Shown piece by piece: positions 1 through 7,755 of a DNA stretch of 64,000 nt. The notes under the pieces were generated by a model. The model was not told the DNA's origin. It saw nothing but the letters and a program-made list of their open reading frames with translations, and did no database searches. Position numbers and translations under genes: made by a program. The stretch is from Caulobacter sp. (GTDB lineage Bacteria > Pseudomonadota > Alphaproteobacteria > Caulobacterales > Caulobacteraceae): contig JAUXMY010000042.1 of NCBI GenBank assembly GCA_030683005.1, positions 236,957-300,956 on the forward strand, in the 5' to 3' direction. Numbering within the stretch: position 1 is the first letter of the stretch; each line of letters opens with the position of its first letter.

Positions 1-1326
1 CAGGTCCTTCTCGGCGGCCGGCCACTGACCCGAGCGCTCCAGGGCGATGCCGCGCATGTAGAGCAGACGCCAGTCCGGCTCGCCGCCGGCGCGGCTGATG
101 ACTCCATCCAGCACCTCCGCTGACTCGGCGAACCGCCCGTTGGCCCGCAACAGGTCCGCGTAGGTCACCGCCGCGTCCCGGTCGTCCGGATAGGCTTCAT
201 AGGCCTGGCGCGCCATGCCCAGGCCCCGGTCGGCGTCCTTCGCGGACTGGTAGCTCCAGGCCAGTTTGGCCCGGGCGGAGGCGTAGTAGGGAGAGCCGCT
301 GGGGATGGACGCATAGGCTTCGCGAGCGCCGTCGGCGTCGTCAAGCGCACCCAACACGTCGCCCAGCAGCACGCGTGTGTCCTCACGTGTCGGGTCGAGG
401 TAGAGGGACATCCGCACATAGGCCAACGCCATCTCCGACTGGCGTTCGCCCGCCATGGCGGTGGCGAAGGGCAGGAAGGCGCGGGCGGCGCCTTCCCGAA
501 GGGTCGGCAGCGGCGGCGCCTTGCCGCGACGGGCGGCGCGTTGGCGGGCTGTCAGCAGTCCGGAGTCGCCCGGAGCCTGCTGCAAGGCACGGTCGTAGAG
601 CGCGACAGCATCTGCCCGGCGCCCGCGCCGCTCCAGAAAGGCGCCGTGATCGAGGATGAACAGCAGCCCGGCGTCGCCCAGACTGGTCAGGGCCATGTAG
701 TCGGTCTCGGCCTCATCGTATCGCCTGGCCCGCTCGAACAACTGGGCCTGACCAAGCTGGCCGAACACCTCGACCAACCGGTCGCCGCGCAGGTCCGGAC
801 GCGCCACCGCGCCCTCCTTGTCGCCGGCCGCCGCCGCCACCCAGGGCGCGAGCAGCGCCGCCACCGGCCGGTGCGGCATGGTGACTGCTCCGCTGGCCAG
901 AATGTCCCGGGCCTCGCCGGCCCGGCCGTCTGCCAGGGCGTCGACGACCTTTTCCAGCGCGCCCAGCCGCTGGAGGTTGACCCCGGCCTCCTCGCCGGGG
1001 GCCAGCCGGGCGGCGCGTGGCACGTCGCCGGCGAACACCGCTGCGATGAAGGCGCGGGCGCTAATCGTCTGACCGTCCGCGTCGATGTCAGCGGCCGTGG
1101 CGCGGTCGAAGTAGTCCAGCGCCAGCTCATTGCGTCCGTTCTTCATCGCCGCCTGCCCGGCCAGGAACAGGCCGTAGGACGATCCCCGATCGCTGTCGCC
1201 GAACGCAACGTCGGAGGTCGGCGCCTCGGTTTTCGCCGGCTTGGCGGCGGCGGGCGCGGCCAGCGCCGCGACGGCGGCGGCAAAGGCGAGCGGAGCAAGG
1301 GCGGGCAAGGCGTGACGCAGCTTCAT
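1..1326 (-). CDS. TPR-repeat secreted/periplasmic protein (3' end beyond window)
   Basis: The reading frame opens at an ATG at 1326 and stays open to base 1, so at least 442 residues are visible and the C-terminus lies outside the window. Residues 1-28 form a typical signal peptide (MKLR, hydrophobic Ala/Leu core, ending AAPAAAK), so the product is probably periplasmic. The rest is Ala/Leu/Asp-rich helical repeats of tetratricopeptide type, for example near residues 60-75 (NELALDYFDRATAADI), 225-255 and 320-440 (YADLLRANGRFAESAEVLDG). TPR proteins are scaffolds; no catalytic domain is visible, so the partner is unknown. It is transcribed away from the ETF-QO gene's start, in the same direction and 66 bases downstream of its stop, so co-transcription is possible. 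Confidence 0.85.
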   Translation of the reverse strand, partial: MKLRHALPALAPLAFAAAVAALAAPAAAKPAKTEAPTSDVAFGDSDRGSSYGLFLAGQAAMKNGRNELALDYFDRATAADIDADGQTISARAFIAAVFAGDVPRAARLAPGEEAGVNLQRLGALEKVVDALADGRAGEARDILASGAVTMPHRPVAALLAPWVAAAAGDKEGAVARPDLRGDRLVEVFGQLGQAQLFERARRYDEAETDYMALTSLGDAGLLFILDHGAFLERRGRRADAVALYDRALQQAPGDSGLLTARQRAARRGKAPPLPTLREGAARAFLPFATAMAGERQSEMALAYVRMSLYLDPTREDTRVLLGDVLGALDDADGAREAYASIPSGSPYYASARAKLAWSYQSAKDADRGLGMARQAYEAYPDDRDAAVTYADLLRANGRFAESAEVLDGVISRAGGEPDWRLLYMRGIALERSGQWPAAEKDL

Positions 1327-1392
1327 AGCGCCCACCTTGCCGCAAACTTGGGCGGCGGCAAGGCGGATCGTGTCTCGGGTGAGGTGCGCGAC

Positions 1393-3069
1393 CTACATGT
1401 TCGGGTAGTTCGGTCCGCCCCCGCCCTCGGGTGTCGTCCAGACGATGTTCTGCGACGGGTCCTTGATGTCGCAGGTTTTGCAGTGGACGCAGTTCTGGGC
1501 GTTGATCTGGAACTTCGGATTGTTCCCGGCCTCGTCGTACAGCACCTCGTACACGCCCGCCGGGCAGTACAGCCGCGCCGGCTCGCCGTAGCGGGGCAGG
1601 TTGACGTTGATCGGCACCGACGGGTCCTTGAGCCGCAGGTGCGCGGGCTGGTCTTCCTCGTGGTTGGTCGCCGACAGGAACACCGAGCTCAGCTTGTCGA
1701 AACTGATCACGCCGTCGGGCTTGGGATAGGCCAGCTGCGGGTAGTCCGCCGCCAGCCCGGTGGAGGCGGCGTCAGTCTTCTCGTGCTTCAGCGTGCCCAG
1801 GAACGAGAAGCCGCCCAGCAGATGTGTGCACCACATGTCGAACATGCCGACCGCGCCGCCCAGGAAGGTGCCGAGCTTGGTGAGCAGCGGCTTGGCGTTG
1901 CGGACGACCTTCAGTTCCCTGGCGATCCAGCTGCCCTCGAAGGCGGTCTGGTAGCCGGTGAGTTCGTCACCCTGACGGCCCTCGCCCAGCGCGGCGAAGG
2001 CGGCCTCGGCGGCCAGCATGCCGGACTTCATGGCATTGTGGCTGCCCTTGATGCGCGGCACGTTCACGAAGCCGGCCGAGCAGCCGATCAGCACGCCGCC
2101 CGGGAAGCTGAGCTTCGGGATCGACTGCCAGCCGCCCTCGGTGATGGCGCGGGCCCCGTAGGCGATGCGCTTGCCGCCTTCCAGGTAGGGCTTGACCGAC
2201 GGGTGGTGCTTGAACTGCTGGAACTCGTCGAACGGCGACAGCCAGGGGTTCTTGTAGTTCAGGTGCACGACGTAGCCGATGGCCACGTAGTTCTCCCCGA
2301 AGTGGTACATGAAGCTGCCGCCGCCGGTCTTGTCGTCCAGCGGCCAGCCGGTGGTGTGCTGGGCAAGGCCCGGGCGGAAGCAGGCGTCGGGAACCTGCCA
2401 CAGCTCCTTGATGCCGATGCCGTACTTCTGCGGGCTCTTGCCCTCGCGCAGGTCGAACTTCGCCTCCAGCTGCTTGGCCAGCGATCCGCGCACGCCCTCG
2501 GCGATGAAGACGTACTTGCCGTGCAGTTCCATGCCGGGCTGATAGTCGGGCTTCTGTTCGCCGTCCTTGCCGATGCCGACGACGCCGACGACGACGCCCT
2601 TCACCGAGCCGTCCTCGCGGTAGACCAGGTCAGACGCCGCGAAGCCCGGATAGATCTCCACGCCAAGCGCCTCGGCCTGACCGGCCAGCCAGCGGGTGAC
2701 ATTGGCCAGGGAGGCGATGTAGCAGCCGTCGTTGTGCATGAACGGCGGCAGGGCGAACATCGGCAGGTCCAGTTCGCCCTGCGGACCCAGCAGGAGGAAC
2801 TTGTCCTTGGTCACAGGCGTGTCGAGCGGGGCGCCCAGCGCCTTCCAGTCAGGAATCAGCTCGTTCAGCGCTTTGGGGTCGATCACCGCACCGGACAGGA
2901 TGTGGGCGCCGACCTCGGACCCCTTCTCGATCAGCGCGACGGAGACCTCTCGGCCCTGCTCGGCCTCGAGCTGCTTGAGCCGGATGGCCGCGGCCAGGCC
3001 CGAGGGGCCGCCGCCGACGATGACGACGTCGTACTCCATGGACTCGCGTTCGACGGCGTCTTCGGACAT
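1393..3069 (-). CDS. Electron transfer flavoprotein-ubiquinone oxidoreductase
   Basis: This 558-residue protein matches ETF-QO in length and layout. It takes electrons from reduced ETF, the acceptor of acyl-CoA dehydrogenases, and passes them to ubiquinone at the inner membrane. An FAD-binding Rossmann motif (VVIVGGGPSGLAAA) sits at residues 15-28. The C-terminal ferredoxin-like part holds four cysteines at about 502, 527, 530 and 533 (CPAGVYEV, then NCVHCKTC), the expected 4Fe-4S ligands. The middle holds the ETF-QO-type segment NVPRIKGSHNAMKSGMLAAE. The C-terminus ends in GGGGPNYPNM, typical of the family. Two acyl-CoA dehydrogenase-family genes lie further along the window; only the one at 20629 is a likely client. 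Start ATG 3069 is chosen because it gives the usual short leader before the Rossmann fold. Confidence 0.96.
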   Translation of the reverse strand: MSEDAVERESMEYDVVIVGGGPSGLAAAIRLKQLEAEQGREVSVALIEKGSEVGAHILSGAVIDPKALNELIPDWKALGAPLDTPVTKDKFLLLGPQGELDLPMFALPPFMHNDGCYIASLANVTRWLAGQAEALGVEIYPGFAASDLVYREDGSVKGVVVGVVGIGKDGEQKPDYQPGMELHGKYVFIAEGVRGSLAKQLEAKFDLREGKSPQKYGIGIKELWQVPDACFRPGLAQHTTGWPLDDKTGGGSFMYHFGENYVAIGYVVHLNYKNPWLSPFDEFQQFKHHPSVKPYLEGGKRIAYGARAITEGGWQSIPKLSFPGGVLIGCSAGFVNVPRIKGSHNAMKSGMLAAEAAFAALGEGRQGDELTGYQTAFEGSWIARELKVVRNAKPLLTKLGTFLGGAVGMFDMWCTHLLGGFSFLGTLKHEKTDAASTGLAADYPQLAYPKPDGVISFDKLSSVFLSATNHEEDQPAHLRLKDPSVPINVNLPRYGEPARLYCPAGVYEVLYDEAGNNPKFQINAQNCVHCKTCDIKDPSQNIVWTTPEGGGGPNYPNM

Positions 3070-3156
3070 GGCTCGATCCCCTGTTGTTTCAGGGTCTTAT
3101 TCCGAGGCGACGCAAGGGTGGTCAAGTCGGAAAGCGGTATTGCGAGCCGCTCGTAA

Positions 3157-3372
3157 CTAACTCTGCCAGGCCTGCCGCAGTTCGCCGCTGTCGGTCTGGA
3201 CCAGCACCTGCGCGGCGTGGCCGGCGGCGGCGGCCTGGGCGGCCAGAGCGCTGGCGGCTGCCAGCGCCTCGTCCCGGCGCGCAAAATGGCCCATGGCCTT
3301 GCGGGCGCAGACCACCTTCCACTCCTCGGCAACCCGGATGACGGCGTAGGAGAAGTCCTTTGCGTCGGCCAT
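3157..3372 (-). CDS. Small protein, DUF2188-like
   Basis: A 71-residue protein beginning MADAKDFSYAVIRVAEEW. The pattern of a short beta strand with a Trp, a basic stretch (ARKAMGHFARRDEA), an Ala-rich helix (ALAAASALAAQAAAA) and a final strand with DSGELRQAW resembles the DUF2188 fold of small uncharacterised proteins; this is pattern recognition and not a database hit. ATG 3372 is preferred to upstream in-frame codons because it lies only two bases beyond the stop of the small ORF at 3375-3596, suggesting translational coupling on the minus strand. The function is unknown. Confidence 0.6.
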   Translation of the reverse strand: MADAKDFSYAVIRVAEEWKVVCARKAMGHFARRDEALAAASALAAQAAAAGHAAQVLVQTDSGELRQAWQS

Positions 3373-3374
3373 GG

Positions 3375-3596
3375 TCAGGCCCACCGGTTGAAGCGCCGGC
3401 GCGGACAGCGGCACAGGCCGGTCAGGTCGGCCAGATAGGCGCGCAACGCCCGGGCCCGGGGCGTGTCACCCGACTCGTCAGCATGGCGCGCCCAGCGCAC
3501 CCAGACGCAATCCCCGGCGATGCAGCGCATCGGCGGATCTCGACCCCGCGAAGATCTGGCGGGCGGCGCGGGCGCCCGGAAACGATGGAGTTCCAT
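3375..3596 (-). CDS. Hypothetical small protein
   Basis: A possible 73-residue protein (MELHRFRAPAPP at the start, RCPRRRFNRWA at the end), rich in Arg and with four Trp/Cys-containing patches (MRCIAGDCVWVRWARHAD). I recognise no domain. Support comes from position: its TGA is two bases before the ATG of the 71-residue gene on the same strand and it fills the otherwise empty space between that gene and the divergent uracil-DNA glycosylase. High GC makes chance ORFs of this size common, so it may be spurious. Confidence 0.35.
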   Translation of the reverse strand: MELHRFRAPAPPARSSRGRDPPMRCIAGDCVWVRWARHADESGDTPRARALRAYLADLTGLCRCPRRRFNRWA

Positions 3597-3756
3597 GGCC
3601 GGCAGGTCTCCTGTTCCTGCCCCCGACGAAGCCAGCATCGCACAACAGCGTCAACCCTTTGCAAACATATATGGTTTCCACAACCGGGGCGGCAGCGCCG
3701 CGCGCGCGACGCTAGGCGAACCGCTCCCGGCCGGGTAAGTCTGGCTGGTGACCGCC

Positions 3757-4563
3757 ATGCCCGACATCCGCGCCGCCGAGGCCGCCCTCGCCTTCTGGGC
3801 CGAGGCCGGCGTCGATACGGCCTATGCCGACGAACCCATCGACCGTCTGGCCGAGGGCGCAGAGCGGCTGAAGGCCAAGGTCCAGCCGGCTCCACGCCCG
3901 CTGAAGGCGGCCGCCGCCGGAGTGCGCGCCGCGCCGGACTACGCCGCCGCCCTGGCCGAGGCGAAGGCCCGCGCGGCGGAAGCCCAGGATCTGGAGGCGC
4001 TGGCCGCCGCCATCGCCGCCTTTGACGGCTGCCCGCTGAAGTTCGAGGGGGCGAAGCAGGCGGTGTTCTCGCGGGGCGAGACTGACGCGCCGCTGGTCAT
4101 CATCGGCGAGGGTCCGGGCGGCGACGAGGATGCGCAAGGCGCCCCGTTCGTCGGCCGCGCCGGCCAGCTGCTGGACCGGATGATCGCCGCCGCCGGGCTG
4201 ACCGGCCGGGTGTTCATCACCAACACCGTCTTCTGGCGTCCGCCCGGCAACCGCACGCCCACGCCGGCCGAACAGGCCGTGTGCCAGCCGTTCCTGGAGC
4301 GGGCCATCCAGCTGGTTGACCCCAAGATGCTGCTGCTGGTCGGCGGCGCCTCGGCCAAGTCGGTTCTGGGGCGCGAGGAAGGCATCCTGTCGATGCGCGG
4401 GCGCTGGTTCGAATGGACCGGCGAGGCCAGCGCCCTGACCCTGCCCGCCCTGCCGACGCTGCATCCGGCCTTCCTGCTGCGCCAGCCAGCCGCCAAGAAG
4501 AAGGCCTGGCAGGACCTCTTGATGCTGACCGAGCGGCTGGACCGGCCGGTGCGGCCGGAGTGA
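3757..4563 (+). CDS. Uracil-DNA glycosylase, family-4-like, lacking two cluster cysteines
   Basis: A 268-residue UDG-superfamily protein that would remove uracil from DNA to start base-excision repair. The catalytic motif GEGPGGDED is at residues 117-125, the PFVGRAGQLLD segment follows at 130-140, TNTVFWRPPGNRTPTP at 155-170 and the C-terminal LPTLHPAFLLRQP at 232-244, all diagnostic of family 4/5-type UDGs. Family-4 enzymes bind 4Fe-4S through four cysteines; here only C92 (GCPL) and C176 (AVCQPF) remain, while the positions expected for the first and third are F89 and W160. About 85 residues precede the core. ATG 3757 is chosen over a GTG at 3748 for lack of any ribosome-site support for the latter. 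The next gene starts 19 bases after its stop. Confidence 0.88.
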   Translation: MPDIRAAEAALAFWAEAGVDTAYADEPIDRLAEGAERLKAKVQPAPRPLKAAAAGVRAAPDYAAALAEAKARAAEAQDLEALAAAIAAFDGCPLKFEGAKQAVFSRGETDAPLVIIGEGPGGDEDAQGAPFVGRAGQLLDRMIAAAGLTGRVFITNTVFWRPPGNRTPTPAEQAVCQPFLERAIQLVDPKMLLLVGGASAKSVLGREEGILSMRGRWFEWTGEASALTLPALPTLHPAFLLRQPAAKKKAWQDLLMLTERLDRPVRPE

Positions 4564-4582
4564 CGACACGGAGTCTGTAGCC

Positions 4583-5701
4583 ATGAACCTGCCTGGACTT
4601 TGCATCCTGCTCGGCGCGGCGCTCCTGGCGCCAGCGAGCGGCGCCTGGGCTCAAACACCGCCAGCCGCCGCACCCCGCCCGACGCCGAAGACCTATCCGC
4701 TCATCACCGTCAATGGCTATTCGGCCTACCTTTCGGCCAACGAGGCCCGGCCTCTGCGCCGCGCGACCGCCGTCGGCCCGGTAAGCGACTGGATACCGGA
4801 CAATGACCCCCTGGTCAGGCTTGTAGCGGCCGGGACCGCCACCTCGGGCGGCGTGGCGGCGACGCTGACCGTCGACCCCGCCGGTCGCGTGTCCGCCTGC
4901 GAGCTAGTCCGGCCCCACGGCGACGCGTCTCTGTTCGAGGGTCTGTGCGACCGGATTTCGGGACGGGCGCAACTAAGGCCGGCTATCGACGACGCAGGTG
5001 CGCCGGTGACCGACCGGTTCATGCTGTCAATCAGTCTGGATCGAAGCCTGACTCCGCAAACCCCTCTGGTGGTCGTCCGGGGGCTGTCTCCCGCGCCGCC
5101 GCCGCCCGGCCCGCAGTGGCCGCCCTCATGGGACAGCCAACAGGCCAGCGTCGAAAAACTGGATCTGCTTCCCGGCGGGCCGACGTCGCCCGATGCGCGG
5201 GCCGAGCCCTGGACCGGCATCGAGTATTCGCCCGAAAACCCGCGACAACCCTGTCGCATCGTTAAATCCTCCGGGGACGCCGCCTTCGACGCCCGCGCCT
5301 GCAAGGCGGCGGCGAAGGGCCGCTACGATGTCTCGAAGTTTGATAAGCCCTGGCAGCGCCGCATGCAGCTTCACTTCGTGCTGTTCGGCGGCAAGCCCCG
5401 CGCCCTGCTGCCGGTTCAGCAGTGGAGCGGTCGCCCGGTTGCGAGCGAGGCGGCGCGGGCGGCAGTTGCCGCAGCCCTGCCCGCCGACGCCCTCGCCCGG
5501 CTGCGGCTCAACGTCATGGTCGAAACGTCCGGGGCGGTGAGCCGCTGCACGATTGAGGCTTCCTCGGGAACAGACGCCGGCGATGTCGCCGCCTGCGCCG
5601 TCGTCCGCGCCAACGGCCCCTTCGCGCCGGCCAAGGACATCTTCGGCCGCCCGTTCAAGGCGCAGCTCTACGACTGGGGCCCCGCGAAGGGAGCCTCCTA
5701 G
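4583..5701 (+). CDS. Secreted protein with three TonB C-terminal-like modules
   Basis: A 372-residue protein with a clear signal peptide (residues 1-23, ending GAWAQ) and no later membrane span, so it is probably periplasmic. Three successive segments share the TonB C-terminal pattern of an amphipathic strand, a DxxGxV turn, two cysteines and a later phi-x-PA/P motif: about residues 90-155 (LTVDPAGRVSACELV), 205-270 (with IVKSSGDAAFDARAC) and 305-368 (NVMVETSGAVSRCTIEASS). Each carries a Cys pair that could form a disulphide. Classical TonB has one such domain, an N-terminal anchor and a long Pro/Lys spacer; here the anchor is absent, so energy transduction is doubtful. GGAG at 4570 supports ATG 4583. 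Its TAG overlaps the stop of the convergent reductase gene. Confidence 0.75.
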   Translation: MNLPGLCILLGAALLAPASGAWAQTPPAAAPRPTPKTYPLITVNGYSAYLSANEARPLRRATAVGPVSDWIPDNDPLVRLVAAGTATSGGVAATLTVDPAGRVSACELVRPHGDASLFEGLCDRISGRAQLRPAIDDAGAPVTDRFMLSISLDRSLTPQTPLVVVRGLSPAPPPPGPQWPPSWDSQQASVEKLDLLPGGPTSPDARAEPWTGIEYSPENPRQPCRIVKSSGDAAFDARACKAAAKGRYDVSKFDKPWQRRMQLHFVLFGGKPRALLPVQQWSGRPVASEAARAAVAAALPADALARLRLNVMVETSGAVSRCTIEASSGTDAGDVAACAVVRANGPFAPAKDIFGRPFKAQLYDWGPAKGAS

Positions 5702-6798
5702 GCTCCCACCGCCTCTTCTTCCGCCACGAAGCCCTTCCAGGCCTGCATGTAGGTGACGAACCGGTCGCTGAGACCCTCGCGCTGCAGATGCTCGCGGGTG
5801 ACCGGCAGGGCGATCGGGCGGAAGTCCGGATCGGCGGCTGCCAACTTCGGCCAGTCGTGGTGCAGGATGGCGCCCCGGCCGATCAGCACGAAGTCGCAGC
5901 CCTGCTCCAGGCACCATTCCGCATCGGCCCGGGCCATCACCTTGCCGGCCACGCCCAGCCGCACCGCGCCACGGTCGAGGCCTGTGAACACGCTGATCAG
6001 GCTCTGGCCGGCGAAGGCCTCGTCCATCGGCGCCTTGCGCACGTCCCACAGCGACATGTCGAGGTAGTCGATCAGGCCCTCGCTCATCAGCTGCTGGGCC
6101 AGATCCCGGCATTCGGACAACACGATGCCAAACCGCTCGGGCGACAGGCGCAGGCCGATCTGGAAGGTCTCGCCGCAGGCGGCGCGCACCCCCTTGAGAA
6201 TGTCGATGACGATGCGGTTGCGGTTGGCCGCAGAGCCGCCCCACTGGTCGGTGCGCAGGTTCACTTCGGGGCTGAGGAACTGGGCGAGGATATAGCCGTG
6301 GGCGCCGTGGATCTCGACGCCGTCGAAACCGGCCTTCTGGCTGCGCACGGCGCCGGCGATGAAGTCCGCAACCAGCTGCTCGACCTCGGCCCTGGTCAGG
6401 GCGCGGGCCTTGAACTCCTCGTTGTCGGACGGACAGACCGGCGCCTCGCCGATCAGCTCGGCTGGCGAGCGCATGCCGGCGTGGTGCAGCTGGACCACGG
6501 CGATGCTGCCCTGCGCCTTGATGGCGGCGGCCAGGCGGGTCAGGCCCTCGATATGGTCGTCGGACCAGGCGCCCAGCTGGCCGGGGAAGCCCTGGCCGAT
6601 GCGCTGAACGTGCGCGGCGCAGGTCATGGTCAGGCCAAAGCCGCCTTCGGCCCTCATGGTCAGCCAGCGGAACTCCTCGTCCGACATCTTCCCGTCGGGA
6701 TGGCTCTGGGTGTTGGTCAGCGGCGCCAGCATCAGCCGGTTCTTCATCGCCGGGCCATGGGCGAAGGTCAGCGGCGTGAACAGCGAGGCGTCGGTCAT
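5698..6798 (-). CDS. NADH:flavin oxidoreductase, old yellow enzyme family
   Basis: A 366-residue TIM-barrel flavoenzyme of the OYE/NADH:flavin oxidoreductase family. Such enzymes use FMN and NAD(P)H to reduce activated C=C bonds of enones and related electrophiles. Visible family elements are the N-terminal KNRLMLAPLTNTQSHPDG (FMN contact), VVQLHHAGMRS near residue 100, FDGVEIHGAHGYILAQFLSP near 170-190 with the substrate-binding His pair, NLRTDQWGGSAANR just after, and the C-terminal CDFVLIGRGAILHHDWP phosphate-binding loop. Length is normal for the short, single-domain branch. It stands alone on the minus strand; its stop and the stop of the upstream convergent gene share the tetranucleotide CTAG at 5698-5701, so no room exists for an ordinary terminator between them. 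The physiological substrate is not predictable. Confidence 0.93.
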   Translation of the reverse strand: MTDASLFTPLTFAHGPAMKNRLMLAPLTNTQSHPDGKMSDEEFRWLTMRAEGGFGLTMTCAAHVQRIGQGFPGQLGAWSDDHIEGLTRLAAAIKAQGSIAVVQLHHAGMRSPAELIGEAPVCPSDNEEFKARALTRAEVEQLVADFIAGAVRSQKAGFDGVEIHGAHGYILAQFLSPEVNLRTDQWGGSAANRNRIVIDILKGVRAACGETFQIGLRLSPERFGIVLSECRDLAQQLMSEGLIDYLDMSLWDVRKAPMDEAFAGQSLISVFTGLDRGAVRLGVAGKVMARADAEWCLEQGCDFVLIGRGAILHHDWPKLAAADPDFRPIALPVTREHLQREGLSDRFVTYMQAWKGFVAEEEAVGA

Positions 6799-6894
6799 GG
6801 GCAGGCTCCGGAGGTGCAGAGCGTTGTCATAGAGGACGTAAGCGCCCGGCGCCTAGCCATGCTTCCTGAAAGCCCGCCACAGCAAAGCTGACGA

Positions 6895-7587
6895 TCAGCG
6901 CGCCAGGCTGGCCCAGGGCGCGGGCGTGGCCTTCAGGCCATCGGGCGCCGCCTCGAAGTCCATCATCACCGTCAGGGTGCGGCCGCAGATGCCGAACACC
7001 CAGGCTTCCCGCCAGGTCCCGCTGTCGCGAAGGCCGAAGCGGTCGGGGCCGATTGCGGAGTCGTCGACCATGTCGACGCGCGCCAGGGCGCCGGTGCGGG
7101 CCACCCGCTCGGGCGAGCAGCCGGGTATGTCGCGCGCCGCCGCGGCGCCGGCGGTGCGCATCGCCCTTGTCATGACAACGCCGCCCAGACTGTCCAGATC
7201 GACGTGGGACCGGCCGATATGAACCAGCTGGGCGGTCAGGCCGCCGGTCGTGTCCTGCAGCAGGATGTAGCGGGCGAAGGCCTGCGGGCAGTCCACCCGC
7301 TGGATGGTCACGGCCCAGGCATTGACCAGCCGGCCGGAGGCGATGGCGGCATCGACGCGGGGCCAGCCGGTGACCGGCTCGATGACCCCCAGGCTGGCCC
7401 CGGCCGCCGGACAGTCGGCCTGGGCCGCGGTGATCGCCGCTCGGGCGAGGTCGGTCGACGGCGCCGGCGCGGCGGCGTTGATCGCGGCCCAGCGCTGGAG
7501 GTCCTCGGGCGTCTGGGCCCCGGCGGGCGCGGCGGTGAAGAGCGCCAGGGCCGGGATCAACGCCCTCCATGTCTCTCGCCGGACCAT
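6895..7587 (-). CDS. Hypothetical secreted protein
   Basis: A 230-residue protein with an N-terminal signal peptide (MVRRETWRALIPALALFTAAPAGAQ). The mature part has three or four cysteines (ADCPAAG, RVDCPQAF, IPGCSPER, GICGRTL) that could form disulphides in the periplasm. No catalytic motif is recognised. Start ATG 7587 is supported by GGGGGA six to seven bases upstream on the minus strand and by the perfect fit of the signal peptide; a longer in-frame extension reaching 8484 only overlaps the lytic transglycosylase gene on the other strand and is ignored. The gene is divergent from that transglycosylase, with 168 bases between the two starts that may hold both promoters. Confidence 0.72.
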   Translation of the reverse strand: MVRRETWRALIPALALFTAAPAGAQTPEDLQRWAAINAAAPAPSTDLARAAITAAQADCPAAGASLGVIEPVTGWPRVDAAIASGRLVNAWAVTIQRVDCPQAFARYILLQDTTGGLTAQLVHIGRSHVDLDSLGGVVMTRAMRTAGAAAARDIPGCSPERVARTGALARVDMVDDSAIGPDRFGLRDSGTWREAWVFGICGRTLTVMMDFEAAPDGLKATPAPWASLAR

Positions 7588-7755
7588 ATGTTCCCCCGAA
7601 GTCTTTCGCCCGTATGGCCGTCGGGAGCCGCGACCGCAACTGCGCCGGCCACGCGCGCAGCGCGAAACCGCTTTCCCCCCGCCTACACTGGCACTAGGTT
7701 CCACCTCCTCAACGGGCGAAGGACCGCGCGTCCCCGTGGCGGCGCGAGCAACAGC

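Noticed and set aside
541..3156. A long plus-strand open frame of about 870 codons opposite the TPR and ETF-QO genes
   Set aside because: It is antisense to two clearly real genes, has low-complexity Arg/Gly/Val/Gln content typical of GC-rich shadow frames, and shows no domain.
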